This document shows, in pieces, positions 36,688 through 48,519 of a stretch of 64,000 nt of DNA (position 1 is the first letter of the stretch; every line of letters starts with the position of its first letter). The notes under the pieces are model-generated. The model had not been told where the DNA came from, made no database searches, and saw only the letters and a list, made by a program, of their open reading frames with translations. Source of the DNA: Angiostrongylus vasorum (lineage: Eukaryota > Nematoda > Chromadorea > Rhabditida > Metastrongylidae); contig JADANN010000352.1 in assembly GCA_018806985.1 (NCBI GenBank), forward strand, positions 1,302,001 to 1,366,000, written 5' to 3'. A program made the position numbers and the translations under genes.

Positions 36688-37010
36688 TTCTATCAACCTC
36701 GCCATTGATCAAATAGGGAGGAATGCCCTGAGATAGCCTGTGATCTTCTCGTCCCGCACCTTCGCATCGACTCCTGAAGTAGGTGGTCTACTCATCGACC
36801 ATATGCGACTCTGATCACCTGTTCTTCCTCAATGGAAGGAGCGTAATCATCTTCCTGTTTGTGTTATTGAAGAGTATGGCGTAGTAAATTGCATATCAGT
36901 ATATCCTCCCATGCCCTGAGGAAGGCCATACTGCAGAAACGTCAGTTTTAACGGAATAAAGAATAAAGTAACACCGCTTGTTTCTTCAATAAGAACATCG
37001 AAGAGTAACT
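36688..37010 (+). mobile_element. PLE 3'-end fragment with inverted terminal motif
   Basis: It begins with the inverted terminal motif (GACTTTCTATCAACCTCGCC). From about 36,770 it runs parallel to the PLE locus at 58.45-58.72 kb: CATATGCGACTCTGATCACC, CAATGGAAGGA, GTGTTATTGAAG, AGTAAATTGCATATCAGTAT. It ends with the hammerhead-like CCCTGAGGAAGGCCATACTG, CAGAAACGTCAG. Confidence 0.65.
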
Positions 37011-37585
37011 TCACATGCCTCGTCGTGCATTGTAAACGGAAAAACAGTATGAAAATTCCCAGTTAATCAGAGTTTAACAGGAGGAAAGGAGAGAAAACGG
37101 TGTCGATGACGACAATACGGCAGATATGAAGTGAGCAAAACTGCAATAATTCTCAAGGAAATGAATCGGATTGATAGAGAAAGTGATTAACGATGATCGA
37201 TTGTTCTCCTCCTTAAGCGCTATCGTTGCAAAACTTTTCAGAGAAAATTGGAAAAACGTTTCTTTCTAGTTCTCGTGAGCGCCGCAAAAGCGAAGTGATG
37301 ACGATTTCGAAAGACCGACTTTCGACGAAACTCAAAATAAATTAGCTTATATTATCTTATGAACTCTCATTTTTTTCAGCTGATACGGGGTTCTTAACAC
37401 GTATTTTAAGATTCGTTCTCTATCGTGTATGAACTACAACGGATGGCGGTCTCACTCTTTAAAAGAAGACAGAAAACGGCGATCGCCTCTTAGGAAACCA
37501 CTACTTGGTTGCTTTATAGGTTAAGTTCTTATTAAAGCCAAAAAATATCCATTAAATAATAGAGATCCACCTACAGGACAGTTCG
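37011..37585. other. Unassigned sequence
   Basis: Nothing recognised. Confidence 0.4.
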
Positions 37586-37640
37586 TCTAACCCCTGAAGG
37601 AGGTGAACTCGCCGAAACTGTTAGTCGTCGAACATCTAAA
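37586..37640 (+). mobile_element. Hammerhead-like PLE relic
   Basis: CCCTGAAGGAGGTGAACTCG then CCGAAACTGTTAG preserves a CTGAAGG core variant, GAAAC and spacing. Flanks are lost. Confidence 0.35.
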
Positions 37641-38819
37641 ATGCTCGTTAACAGTTTCGTGTCAACTGAAAAAATGACAGTTTGCGAGATAGTAGAAGTG
37701 ATAGTGATTCCAAATAGGTCGTCGCATTCAGATGAATGAAAACCTTTTGCCGTTTTCATTTCCGTTTAGTTCACCAGTTAAAGTTGTAGAAATTCGTTTG
37801 TCCAATTTTCGTCTTGTGCGTGACACACGGTGACAAGATTATTTAAAGACGTTCTTGTAAAAGATTGTTATAAAATCCATGAAGAAGACCTAAATGGGAT
37901 AAACTATTAGCGCGACTCCGCAAACTGAATGATAGTCATAAGGAAGGTTTTTTGTTCCTCTAAGTGAAAATTTTCGAATACTATGGTTAAGATTTAATGA
38001 GAAATAAGAGCGAATGTAAAACGAAATGGAAAGAAATAGAGAAAGTCGTATAAAAGCTTAAGAAACTCTATCCTATCACATTACCTGAAACTCGTGTTAT
38101 TCTGCTCTGTAGATGGAAAACACACAAAGAAATAAAAACTGTTGTCACAACCACTAGGAAGGAATGTCGCAATAACATTTAGTGATTGGATTGCAGTGAT
38201 ACTTAACTAAATGCACAACTTTGTTCTCTTACTGAATGCATAAAGTGTGTGACACGCTACGAAACACGAATTCTCTCTGTCTTTCTTGTATAAGCAGCGA
38301 ACGATGTTCTTTTTTCTTCCAGTGAGATCACGGAATAACGGTGAATAGGTCAGGTGCAGTGAACGAGTTGTATTTTCTGACAGTGTTTTGCTTAGAGTAA
38401 TACGACCGGACGAGAACTCGTTTCACATTCGAACGACTGACTTCGAATTGTCGCTGCTCTTTTTTTTGCCGCTGTGTGATTAACTCGTTAAATATTCACC
38501 TTCAAACCGTTCATTGTTAATGTATTAAGCAACAAGTACTCATTTCATTTAACTATATGGAAGTTTTCAAGGGTTGTTGGTTCGACACTCGAAGAGAGCT
38601 TGGATACCAAGCGAATACGTGGAAATTCAAGAACGATCTATTCCACTGAAAAAAAAACGCTATTCACAAAAAGCTTCACAGTATTTGATTTTTCCATAAC
38701 AACGACCTTGAAGAGCGTGAAGAAAAAAAAACGCATAAAACTTAAAGAATTCTGTGTAGAATATGCAGCACTGATAGTGTCCGCATACTAGCGTCAGCTG
38801 GCACAAGACATCACAGTGC
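37641..38819. other. Unassigned sequence
   Basis: A + frame at 38,600-38,791 is Lys-rich and unrecognised. Confidence 0.4.
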
Positions 38820-38936
38820 TTTAAAAACCGACTTTCCCTTAACCTCGTCCATTTCTTATCTCTCGTTCGCTTACCAATGGAAAAATACATGTTAATCAGT
38901 CAAACCGAGGTCAAAGCGAAGTCGGTTTTTCAAACA
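38820..38936. mobile_element. Inverted pair of PLE terminal motifs
   Basis: AAAAACCGACTTTCCCTTAACCTCG (left, about 38,823) faces CCGAGGTCAAAGCGAAGTCGGTTTTT (right, about 38,909) as an inverted repeat around about 60 bases. Confidence 0.55.
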
Positions 38937-38944
38937 TTAATATG

Positions 38945-39312
38945 CTGGGAGGTGTTCCTGGTTGTCTGGCAACGATATACAACTGGGAAATTCATCTCCC
39001 CAGCAGGGCATCCCATGCTAGGAAAGAGTGCAGCTTTTCCACCAGGAAGTCCAGCTAACTGTAAACCAATACCAGGATCCATCACTGTCCTAGTATCAAA
39101 CTAGTCGCATGGTGGCAAATCTCTCTCTGATTCACAAGGGCGGTGACTGCCTGTGGTGGTGACGACCTGGTGTTGACCTTGGCTAGGATGACCTCGGGAG
39201 TCCAAGGAGCCACAACAGCTAACCAGCAAAAGGCCGAAAAAATGGAAATTATGCTGGGTGCGCACAACCATTAAAGACGGGCCATCCAAGCATCCAAGTA
39301 GGATTACGCTTC
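38945..39312 (-). repeat. Dispersed repeat R3, copy 3
   Basis: On the - strand it starts TACTTGGATGCTTGGATGGC near 39,300, runs through AGGTCGTCACCACCACAGGC and TTTGCCACCATGCGACTAGT, and ends with the peptide-like segment PGIGLQLAGLPGGKAALFPS and PVVYRCQ. It begins right beside the PLE terminal pair. Confidence 0.75.
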
Positions 39313-39427
39313 GGGCTATCTGCTAGTGATACCGATTGCTGCAAAATTGATTGTCCGAAAAAAGACAAGTTCTTATCAGCGGAGTGTCACTGTCAACAAC
39401 AATCGTCTTGCATAAGTAGCGCAGCCG

Positions 39428-39600
39428 TGTGAGATTGTTCATTCGAAAGGTGCTCCATTGAATTCGACTCGATGCGATCACGAGGGCCCACATTGGGAAA
39501 AGGAAGAACTGCGAACAATCGAGACGGATCACGCCTTGAGGAAAGGAATGCGCGGAAGGATTGCCGAAATAAAGTTTTTTAACAAACTACTGTCAGCTTA
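39428..39600 (+). mobile_element. PLE-type fragment, hammerhead subfamily 2 upstream part
   Basis: TTCATTCGAAAGGTGCTCCA, GATGCGATCACGAGG, GAAGAACTGCGAACAATCGA correspond closely to 14.62-14.71 kb. The hammerhead part itself is unrecognisable. Confidence 0.5.
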
Positions 39601-40454
39601 TCAACTGAAGAATACCAAAGTCATGTCAAAAAAATCTGAGGCATTGCTTGCACTTGAATAAAAAGTAGAATGTTTAGGCACCGTCTAAGATTTTTTCCCA
39701 GAAAAGGTAATTATTTAATTTCAACTTTGAAACGTGTTCACTCTGTCCGAAGCACTGATTTGTATCTGTGCGATATTACACCATTTTTCTCATTCGCATT
39801 CTCTTATAAAGCCGTCAAGTGGAAGGTAACGAAGAAGTTTCCGCATGTTCCTACTTTCTTAAGATGTTTAATTAGAATCACTCGGTTTTCACTTCAGAAG
39901 TTGCAGGTTTTCTTTCGCCTTTGGTCAAAGAAATTTTTCATACACAAATGGTTTTTTGTCTTATTTTTTTCAAAACAGACTTCCCTGTATCCACACAGTG
40001 ACTAATCAACATGCATTCTTTCATGGAGTTAACGCGAGGTTGGTGGGAATATTTGGCTAACGTTTCGGTTCTTTGCATTACTTTACTTCCAAAATTCTAC
40101 AAGAGTACACGTTGGTCTAACGACTTCGTCTTGAAACTATTCACTGTTGCTCACTAAGACCTATTTCGGTGGAGAGGAATAAAAGCGAATATTTTTTTTG
40201 ATTTAATTCGTGCTGGCAAGACCCAGAAACCGTCTGAAAAATCTGGGCTTCCATCGACAGGTTTAGGTTTAGGCTTAGGTGATGAAGATGTTGAAAGTGA
40301 TAAGAACTAGGGATAATGGAGGACCCATCTACAATGGTGTTTTGATCATGTGAAATAAGCTACTATATGGTTCGAAACCATGGAGAAGCGGCGAAGCACT
40401 CCTCTAAAGAGAAACATCAGTAAATTCTTTAACTATTAAGCTAAGACGCGGTCG
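39601..40454. other. Unassigned; telomere-like triplet
   Basis: A 111-codon + frame (39,670-40,005) is Phe/Lys-rich, from T- and A-rich sequence, and unrecognised. 40,262-40,279 reads TTTAGGTTTAGGCTTAGG, three units like the nematode telomere repeat TTAGGC. Confidence 0.4.
40196..40262. repeat. Local duplicated segment, left copy
   Basis: CAAGACCCAGAAACCGTCTG then AAAAATCTGGGCTTCC is similar to 41,046-41,102 (AAAACACAGAAACCGCCTTG then CAAATCTGGACTGCCC). Unknown two-copy repeat. Confidence 0.5.
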
Positions 40455-40645
40455 ATAAACAAGAATTATTCAGCTAACGTATCGACGTCTTCATTTTCTT
40501 CCGGACCGATGATCTGAGTCGAAGGTCCACATGCGTTCGCTTTGTCGATGTTGTGTCTTCGTCGTCGTACCGAATAGAAGAATCTTCTTCAGTGGAGCAC
40601 TGTTCGAATGAGGCAACCTGACCCGGTGGCGCGCTTTTATACAGG
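40455..40645 (-). mobile_element. PLE-type fragment, hammerhead subfamily 2
   Basis: On the - strand, ATTCGAACAGTGCTCCACTG leads to GACGTCGATACGTTAGCT. The hammerhead-like part (about 40,467-40,515) keeps AGACGTCGA and GTTAGC, but the core reads CCGGAAGA and GAA is GAT. Confidence 0.5.
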
Positions 40646-41617
40646 ACGGTTATTGCTGATAATGTTTATCCGGTAACAACAATTTGTTCCTCAGCGAGCA
40701 ATCCATCGTGCAGCCAGTTGGTATCATCATTAGCTGACGCAGAGTACATTTTTGAAATACATGTTGACTAGTCATACCGAAGTTAAAGGAAAGTCGATTT
40801 TTGAAGTCTCCAGATTATTTTTTCGAAGACCGTGTCTCCTTTAACGTCGACATGACCAGTTCTTATGTATACTTTCATTGATAAGCTGAGAAGAGGTTGA
40901 TCAAAAACATTATTCGGGAGGGGATCAGCTCTTAACGTTGTTTTACAGCCAAAATTTTGCTACATCACAAATTTATTTTAACGACCTTGTCTTGAATATG
41001 TCGGCAGACCAAAAAACAGCAGATATTTTTTTGACGGAACGAAACTTATGGTGACAAAACACAGAAACCGCCTTGCAAATCTGGACTGCCCTTGAGCAGG
41101 TGACCAATACCAAACAGGGTGGTGACAGAATGATTCAGTAGCGGTTGTACTTCTTACAACAAATAATGGAACGAAAGAGAAGAGTTCTTGCGAATTGTCC
41201 TTGGCAATATGACTCATGAAATGTTAACACGAATTGTTGGTTTTTGATGACCGACCACTCGGCGATTTCGCCCTTTTCAGAGTAGCGCTCGTTTTCTAGG
41301 CATTGAGACCACACCTGTGTGATGTTCACCTTGGTTGATAAATTCTGATCCACAAGTGCTGAGCAAGGAGCATAACAAATTTGGGTGGAAAAAATATGCT
41401 TTACTAGGAAATCTAATGACTGAACTTTTCATCAAACATCTGGAAAACTTCCATAGGCAGAAATTATTTATCCCATCAGAAGGCAGAATGCGAAATAACA
41501 TTCCATGACGTTACCAAGTACAAAGAAAGCAGTTTTTTTGCTGATGGAATCTTTGTACCACATTATATATAAGAGTAGTCCTCAAAAAAAGGTAATAACG
41601 TATTCGATCCTCATCAT
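40646..41617. other. Unassigned; partner of local duplication
   Basis: It contains the second copy of the 40.2 kb duplication (about 41,040-41,105) and a PLE terminal-like motif at about 40,770-40,800 (GAAGTTAAAGGAAAGTCGAT). - strand frames (40,978-41,501) show no domain. Confidence 0.4.
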
Positions 41618-41668
41618 ACACCTGCGGTCTGCAGTTTTGCAAATATCTCAGTACGACTGTGCTTATAC
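41618..41668 (+). mobile_element. SINE S2 3' fragment
   Basis: ACACCTGCGGTCTGCAGTTT then GCAAATATCTCAG is the junction of the S2 body and tail; everything else is missing. Confidence 0.6.
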
Positions 41669-41832
41669 AAGAGCGTTTTTTAAGATTACAGATTCTGAGG
41701 CAAACAATTCTATTCTTTTCGAGACCTTTTGTAATAAGTTTTAGATGAGTTGAAGGCTATCGTTGTATCTCATCAGCAGCGAAAGACGTTCTCTTGTGGC
41801 TACGCAGTCATATTATTCTTTGTATAAACCAC

Positions 41833-44800
41833 ACCTAACAACACTGATCTCCCTCACTGAGAGATTTCTTGCGGATTAATCGCCAGGCAACATGGCGAGT
41901 TCACAGGTTGGAGGAAAAGGGGGGTTAGTAGCAGACCAAAAGTGACGTATGTTTCTCTGAGACGCAGTCGGATCCATGGTGTGTACGCCTTATTCTCTTG
42001 CACCGATTTGGCACATACCTTTACATTTACGTATTCATGCATTCGTCCATGTGTGTGTTCTCGCTTATACGGATTGCATTCTACAGGTCAATTCGGCCAA
42101 AAAACTTGCAATTAAGTGACACGGAAGTATATTTGAGAGGCTCATAGAAGTCACCTCCAACAAATAAGCTTTCCGCCTCTTTGGGAGAGAGTGGCGGATA
42201 CCCGTGAGCATACCTAGACCCCACTTTCAGAGCATAGCATGTTATAAGCGGGTATTAAAAAGCTAAACACATTAAAAGAAATGGGCCTCTTTCCGCTACC
42301 GCCAAGGAGCGCCTGATAAAGTAGTGTTGGATAGAAGAAGTACGGAGAGGCTGGTAAAACTTCAGGGCCATTCTAGGCTAACTAATTCAAGAATGAATAA
42401 GTTGACGATCTGTAGATGCGATGCACGCTCACTTGCACCTGAGTCCTTGATAGAAAACTTGATAATGCAGGCAAAAAAGTTAAAGTGGGACGTCATCGGA
42501 ATGGTCGAGAAGAGACGACGCCACCCATTCAACGCCGGCTATGACACCGGAGAAGAATAATTTCTCGGAGCATAAGACACTAGAGGACTCGACAGCGTCG
42601 GCGTTTCCTCAAAGCGAGTTCGGCCATGAAAATAGATTCATTCGAACAATTAAAAAGCATAAACCGACGTTACGATTGAAGAGATGTGGATCAATACTGG
42701 CTTTGACAATCTTCGTCGTCCACTCACCGACATCGAACTGTGACGAAGAAGTAGCCGAAGCGTTCCATATGGACATGAAGAAGTTCTACTGAGAAGACCT
42801 CATATTCCTGAAGGTCATCAGTGAAGAATTTAATGCTAGGATTGGAGAGAGCTACGGAAAAGAATGGAACAAATAGGTGAGCGGCTGTCTGAGCTTAGCA
42901 AGAAGATCAAGACCATTCTTGGTAACTTACAATTCTGGAAGCCTCACGCTCAACGCTGAAACAGAAACCAGTGAAGAAAACCACAACCAAATACACCACA
43001 TTTTTTCTATTGTCGCAAACTTCTATACGTGATCAGACCATCGCCTTCTTTGTGGAAAATTCAATTCCTCGCAGAAAATAGAAGACACAGCCAACTTTGG
43101 AAAAACGAAGTCCCACCAAAATCTTTGACTTATTCAATTCATTAGTCGGCTGTTGGGAAGATGTCGTTCTCTATAACTTCGACGAGGAACAAGACTGGCT
43201 CATTCAACATCTCCAGGGCAGCGCTATGAAGGCTGAGAGTTCGAATGATGCGCCAGCGTGGAATCGCACGAGTGCAGGCAACCGCGAACTAACGACCGAA
43301 CTTGCAAAACAATGCGGATAGGTGATAAAAGAAGATCTCAAAGAGAGAAGAGCAGCAGTAATGGTCGAAGTTGTAGAGGCCGGGAAAAGCATTCGCAAAG
43401 CCCACGAAACTTCGCCAATTACAAGACCAAGGTGATTGCACTCCAACGCCCAGACGGAACAGTTACAGCGTCCAGAAAGGCAATGGAGAAAATCATTCAC
43501 GAATACTACTCAGACTTCTTCGATAGCCAAGTCACCTTCCGTCATATGAAATAAAGGAACATGTATATGTAGTACCACCGGTTCTCCCTTCCGAAATCCG
43601 ACATGCCATTTTGTCGGTGAAAAATCGAACAGCACTAGGTCCAGATAAGAGAAGATCTGATCACCTGAAGAACCTTCCGCCAGTGCTCATAAATTCACTG
43701 GCTCGGCCGTTCACATGTTACCTGTCTGAAAGCAAGATCCCGACCCAGTGAAGACCAGCAAAAAGCAGGACCGTGCTATTGTTCAAGAAGGGTGACCGCC
43801 ACGAAATCGGTAACTATCGTCCAGTCTGCTTACTGTCTCTCGGCTACAAACTTTCTACTCGAGTGATCCCAAACAAGATTGACAGAACACTGAGCGAAAG
43901 ACAGCTGTGTGAGCAAGCAGGGTTTCCAAAAGGATTTAGTACAATGGACCACATCCACATGATAACAAGACTCATTGAAGTGTCGCGAGAGCACAGAAGC
44001 CCGCTTGTCTCACTTTCATAGGTTTTAAAAAAAGCTTTATAACTCAGTTGAGATAAAGCAGTCATGGAAGCCAACACGGTGGGCGAGTTCTTACTCTGTG
44101 TATAAAGGTTCTTTTTCGGCTACATAAGAACTTTACAATCAAGAAATCAGCATTCTACAACACTGACGTCAAATGAGGGGGTTAGCAAGGCGATACCGTC
44201 ACACCAAAATTATTTAGCTCCACCCTCGAGAACGTCGTGCGTAGATTGGAGTAGGATAACATGAGAGTAAAAATCGATGGTCAGCAATTACTCGATCTTC
44301 GCTTTGCTGATGACACCATTCTTGCAAAACTAAACATTAGTCAAGCAAAAGGAATGCTTGCCGACTTTGATAAAAACCTGTGGAGAAACTGGTTTTTTGA
44401 CTAAATCTCACGAAAACGATGTTCATGAGGAACGAATTGGTTACATATGCCCCATTCACGCCCAACGGAATGAATATCTCCAAATAGAGCGGCTTGGAGA
44501 GCTTTCAAGACATCGAGGATGTAGTGAGGAGAACAAAGAACAGTCTACTCATTGTCCACCTTTTTCGACTCAACAGGACTTCCTGCCTTAACTATGCGTC
44601 ATAAACCTGGTCGGTGCGTAAGCAGGATGAAAGATCACTCAGCGTTATCGAACGCGCAGACGAAAGGGCGATGCTAGGAGTATCCCGTTTCTCACAAGTA
44701 AGGGATGGGATCCGAAGCTCTGTGCTGCGTTAACGGTAGCAAATCAAAAATGTAGTTCTATATGCAAAACTGTGTAGATAAGGTGGCCGGACACGTAATG

Positions 44801-45056
44801 CATATAAACGATAACCAATCGACAAGAGCCCTTAGTGACTGGGATCTTGAGGATGTCAAACCTTCTGTAAGAAAACACCGATTCGATGGTCAGTGTTGTT
44901 CACGAAAATAGAGAAAAGTGGTACGATGCTCTACAAGTCTTCAGAGCGAGCAGAACCCACTGGGCTACTGTTGCACACGACATGGAGAAAAGGATGATTT
45001 ACTGGCGCTTGTTCGAGTCACTCGATGATCAACGGGACGATGGGTGATACAGGTGA
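41833..45056 (+). mobile_element. RTE-clade LINE, near full length, broken (copy C)
   Basis: About 3.2 kb, the usual RTE length. The 5' non-coding part (41,833-42,380) parallels copy E. Then come APE endonuclease pieces (42,390-42,800: DARSLAPESLIENL, KWDVIGMVEKRRRHPFNAGY), a linker (43,097-43,560), and RT (43,770-44,360) with NYRPVCLLS, FSTMDHIHMITRLIEVSRE and RFADD near 44,299-44,313. The C-terminal part follows, with the 3' end GTGATACAGGTGAT at 45,038-45,056. Many frameshifts and stops split it, so no protein can be made. It is older than copy B or E, judged by the number of breaks. Confidence 0.9.
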
Positions 45057-45371
45057 TGTTTGAATATAATAAAATCATTCGAAATATCGAACAAAGTTGA
45101 ATAAATACTGCTTAACAACATCCGTTGTTAGATGGTTAGAAAAACAAGAGCTGTGTCTGTCCCTGGCTTTTATAGTTTCGTGTCAATGGTCTAGCAAATT
45201 GGAAACTTCTTACCTAAAAAAAGGAGGTATGGTAAAAGCGGGAATTTCTGTAAAAGCGCAACAGTGCGAAAAGGGATTCCTTTAAAAATTTATGTTAATT
45301 AACGAAAATCTGAAGTTAATAAGTGATAGCAAAACATCGGAATGGCCTCTTGTAACGTAATGTTTGAAGAT
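45057..45371. other. Unassigned sequence
   Basis: Nothing recognised; 62-codon frame at 45,097-45,285 without domain. Confidence 0.4.
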
Positions 45372-45640
45372 GTCCTACAAGTCACACTGGAATTACTACT
45401 TGTACTCTGCCTAGCCAAGGGTTTGCGAAGCCTTCCATCTCTTTGGGATCGATGAATTGATACCAGAGTTTGATAGACAATAATAACACTGAATTGGTAT
45501 ATTCACTAGAAGTTGTTTGGAGGCCAGATAAGCTTTCAATCATTTCTGCACCGCTTAATGAAGTCGAAGGCATAAAGTAAAGCGTCTCTAAAGGATTGAT
45601 CAGCGATAAAGTATTGTCTGTCCTTACGAAAACGTTTCAT
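45372..45640 (+). mobile_element. SINE S1, decayed
   Basis: GCCTTCCATCTCTTTGGGAT, ATGAATTGATACCAG, AGGCCAGATAAGCTTTCAAT and TGATCAGCGATAAAG follow S1 order; the promoter end is badly diverged. Confidence 0.6.
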
Positions 45641-46109
45641 GTACTGAAAGTATACCGTGTTCCCTCAACTTTGTTTTATTTTCAGTATAGTATTTATCAT
45701 AGTAATCGGTAAACAAGCAACACTTCTAAAAAACGCCTTTCTAGAGTGTAGTGATATTTTTCGAAGTCTACATCATTTGACTGAGTTTTGGACGTTTTAG
45801 TTGTTGGGTTAGGTACAAATTAAATCTTGTTATTGTGTAGGTAGCCGGTCTGGAAGTGGAAGATAACGATTAAAACGATTATTCAAAATCACACCATACT
45901 TGTTGTTATAATGGGCGTGGATAGCCATTCTTGTTGTGTCGGATTGGCTTGTATCTTCTGCTTAAAACGTAGACTCGTTCATATATGTGAGAGAGAATAA
46001 CTACTTGTGGCTATCTATCATCGTCAAGAGCACTGCAAATATCGCAAATATCAACTAGGATTCGTATAACGGTGAACGAACTTCTCAAGTCATTTTCAGA
46101 CTGGTGAAA
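45641..46109. other. Unassigned sequence
   Basis: Nothing recognised. Confidence 0.4.
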
Positions 46110-46452
46110 GCTGGAAAACGATACAGAAACAGAACGGTTATATTCAGTATTGGAGTGAACAAACAGGCGACAAACGTGGGAGGTTAAGAAAGCCAAATAC
46201 GACGTCATCGTTCTCTGTAACGATAGCGTAGCAAAAACTAATCGCCATTTATGACACCGAAAACGAGCTATTCGTAGATGTGGGCGAAAGTGGAGAACTT
46301 GATTGAGTTTATCTCCTCGTAAAGACGAACATGGTGGCAGACATCCGTTTCTGTAAACAGTTAACTGACGAAAACTTACATTTACTACTGAATAAATGCA
46401 CACTGGTGTCAGTTTCGTCATTCTTCATCACCTACATGCCACTGAAAGGCTA
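46110..46452 (+). mobile_element. RTE endonuclease remnant (older copy D)
   Basis: On the + strand AKYDVIVLCNDS is followed, with shifts, by YDTENELFVDVGESGELD, LLVKTNMVADIRFCKQLTDE and FFITYMPLKG. These correspond to the APE domain segments of copies C and E ([53 protein letters not shown]). Stops interrupt it, and no RT part follows. The 136-codon - strand frame here is its shadow. Confidence 0.65.
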
Positions 46453-47861
46453 GAACAATGAATTGGTCGGAGTGTCCCATACATTAAAATTTGAGCCATT
46501 TTTTTTAAATCGCAGGCCAAAAACATCGACCGTAAAGTGTTTTGTAGAAAAAACGCAGTTTTTAAGCGGAAGGTTCGATCTAAAAATATCTCATAAGAAC
46601 AATTCTGGGAGCATTACGCTCACATGTTTATGGAAACTGCAGTTTTCATTAGCAGACCAGGTTTCCCATACGTTAAATGCTGCCGGGCCAATTTTTTAAA
46701 CATTTAAAACTTTTAAGTCTGTATTATTGTAGAAATCAAAAAAAGGAATAGATACACCTATGGCTCGCAGTCAGGTGACTCGAATCGAACCGGACAAGTT
46801 CCATGGAGCACACTTGTTTCAGAAAGATTTTGCTGTAATTCATCATGCATAGTCCGGTTACTATTCGGTTTGCTTAAGCATGCCGAGAGTACCAGAAACC
46901 GTTACACCGTTTTTTCATTGGCTTAGAAAATTTCTTTTGTTACTGGCCGAACAATCTAAAAGGAGTTTTGGGTTCCAAGAGGTTGCCCATTCAGTACACA
47001 ATAATCCTACCTGGATCACATCACAGATGCCAACGACGATATAATGAGAAAAAAATAATAAAGGCCAGCTCTGTGTGCTTTGGTTCGATTCTACGATTAC
47101 ATTCTACTGCTTTTCACTGATTCTACTGCTGTCACGCACACGTCGTGAACCCACCCGTTACATAAGCAAAGTGAAAGATCAAGTAATCAAGTGACGTGCA
47201 TATCTTTTGCGTCTTAACGAAAGAATTTGGTCTCAAACCGTTAACGGTTTTGCTCGAGAGAATGTAAAGGATATATTGAAGAAAGTGGAACACACCCAGC
47301 TCTGAGCGAACCTCTTCGAACCTAGAATTCTGCTTGCTAGATGGGCGCTATGAAAACATGGACGCTATCTTGGCAGAGCGATGCTCTGTTCAGAATTATT
47401 AATTTGCTATTAAGTAAGTGACACCAAAGTATCAAGCGAATAGGAGTGTAAATTCCAAAGTAACCATCGATAAGAGACCAGGAAAAGCTGCCACATATAC
47501 CAAAATGTTTAAAATCATGTAGGGCCATACATTTGACAATTCTAAGTGCCACATTAGGATAAACATTAGCAACATGACTTCACGGCTTTTTCAAATGCCG
47601 AGAACTAATGCCAATGATCCAGTAGTGAAACATCTTTAAGAAGACCCTAGACGAGAAATACAGTGTTGTTTGACTCTGCAAGACAACCAAAACCAAATTT
47701 AAAAACCTGAAATCTCGCCCACGCGCTAAAGAATATGAGTGGTTTGTTCGCATGTGCCAGTTTGTTGCCGCTAATGTACTTGCACAAGCACAGATGACAT
47801 CAGATTCTAGTATATAATCTAATAAATGTACCTTTTACTGATTAGCTAACATGAAATTGCC
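46453..47861. other. Unassigned; small direct repeat
   Basis: TCCCATACATTAAA (46,477) and TCCCATACGTTAAA (46,665) are followed by similar GCC..TTTTT runs. Other sequence is unrecognised; short - frame at 47,337-47,552. Confidence 0.4.
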
Positions 47862-48030
47862 AATAAACATTTATTTGGCTAACTTTGCGATGTCTTAGTG
47901 TTCATCAGAGCCGATGATCCGAGTCGATGGTCTATAGTTGATCGTCTTCTCGATGTTGTGTCTTTGTCGTCGTATTGAGACGGATCTTTTTTTTCGGTGG
48001 AGCACCGCCCGATGCCGTGATATTATCCGA
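47862..48030 (-). mobile_element. PLE-type fragment, hammerhead subfamily 2
   Basis: On the - strand GGCGGTGCTCCACCGAAAAA and AATACGACGACAAAGACACA lead to a hammerhead-like region. Relatives at 21.1 and 40.5 kb share the blocks. Confidence 0.6.
47877..47912 (-). ncRNA. Hammerhead-like motif with canonical CTGATGA core
   Basis: On the - strand stem I is GGCT (47,912-47,909) with AGCC (47,880-47,877), and the core is CTGATGA (47,908-47,902), the standard hammerhead CUGAUGA. Stem II is not clear in this copy, and GAA has become CAA, so activity is doubtful; the core itself is striking. Confidence 0.4.
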
Positions 48031-48519
48031 TACTTGGTCTTTGTCTATAATTGAGGTTATTGTGATCGCTCAAATTTACCTGACAAAAGAAGAGTCATTC
48101 TGTTTTTTTTTCCACTATCTTTTCTGTCTTCAAAGGCTTGCAAGAAAAAAATTGCCTGAACTCATCCCAGATACGCACTGCACTGCTGGCATGCTACCGA
48201 AAGATACAGTCGAGAGAATCATTTATAAAGAACTCGTCCACATTCTTCATTACATCGAGCTTTCTATCAGAATCTGGATATAACAGGTGCAATTCTACTC
48301 ATTGTAGTCTAATTGTGACGAAAAGCTCATTTGCCTGGTGCTTAAAAAAATCAACTTTGATTTAACCTTGGCATCTGTACTGAATATTTGCGTAGATAAG
48401 CTCACCCGACGTTAAAAATCAAGTTGAAACTGAAGTCTGTTCCCGAAAAATGCCTACACTGTTTACTACTATGATTCCGCTAATATAATACCCACTAGTA
48501 TACATATATATGTGTAGAA
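48031..48519. other. Unassigned sequence
   Basis: Two overlapping + frames (47,975-48,365) without domain. Confidence 0.35.

Noticed and set aside
5605..39312. R3 as a 5S rRNA-derived SINE
   Set aside because: R3 starts with TACTTGGAT..GGATGGC, which resembles a short part of 5S rRNA, but the match is about 11 bases and nothing else fits.
39670..40005. 111-codon frame on the + strand
   Set aside because: Phe/Lys-rich translation of T- and A-rich DNA, no domain, no second exon seen.
46011..46421. 136-codon frame on the - strand
   Set aside because: It lies opposite the RTE endonuclease remnant, which explains the sequence better.
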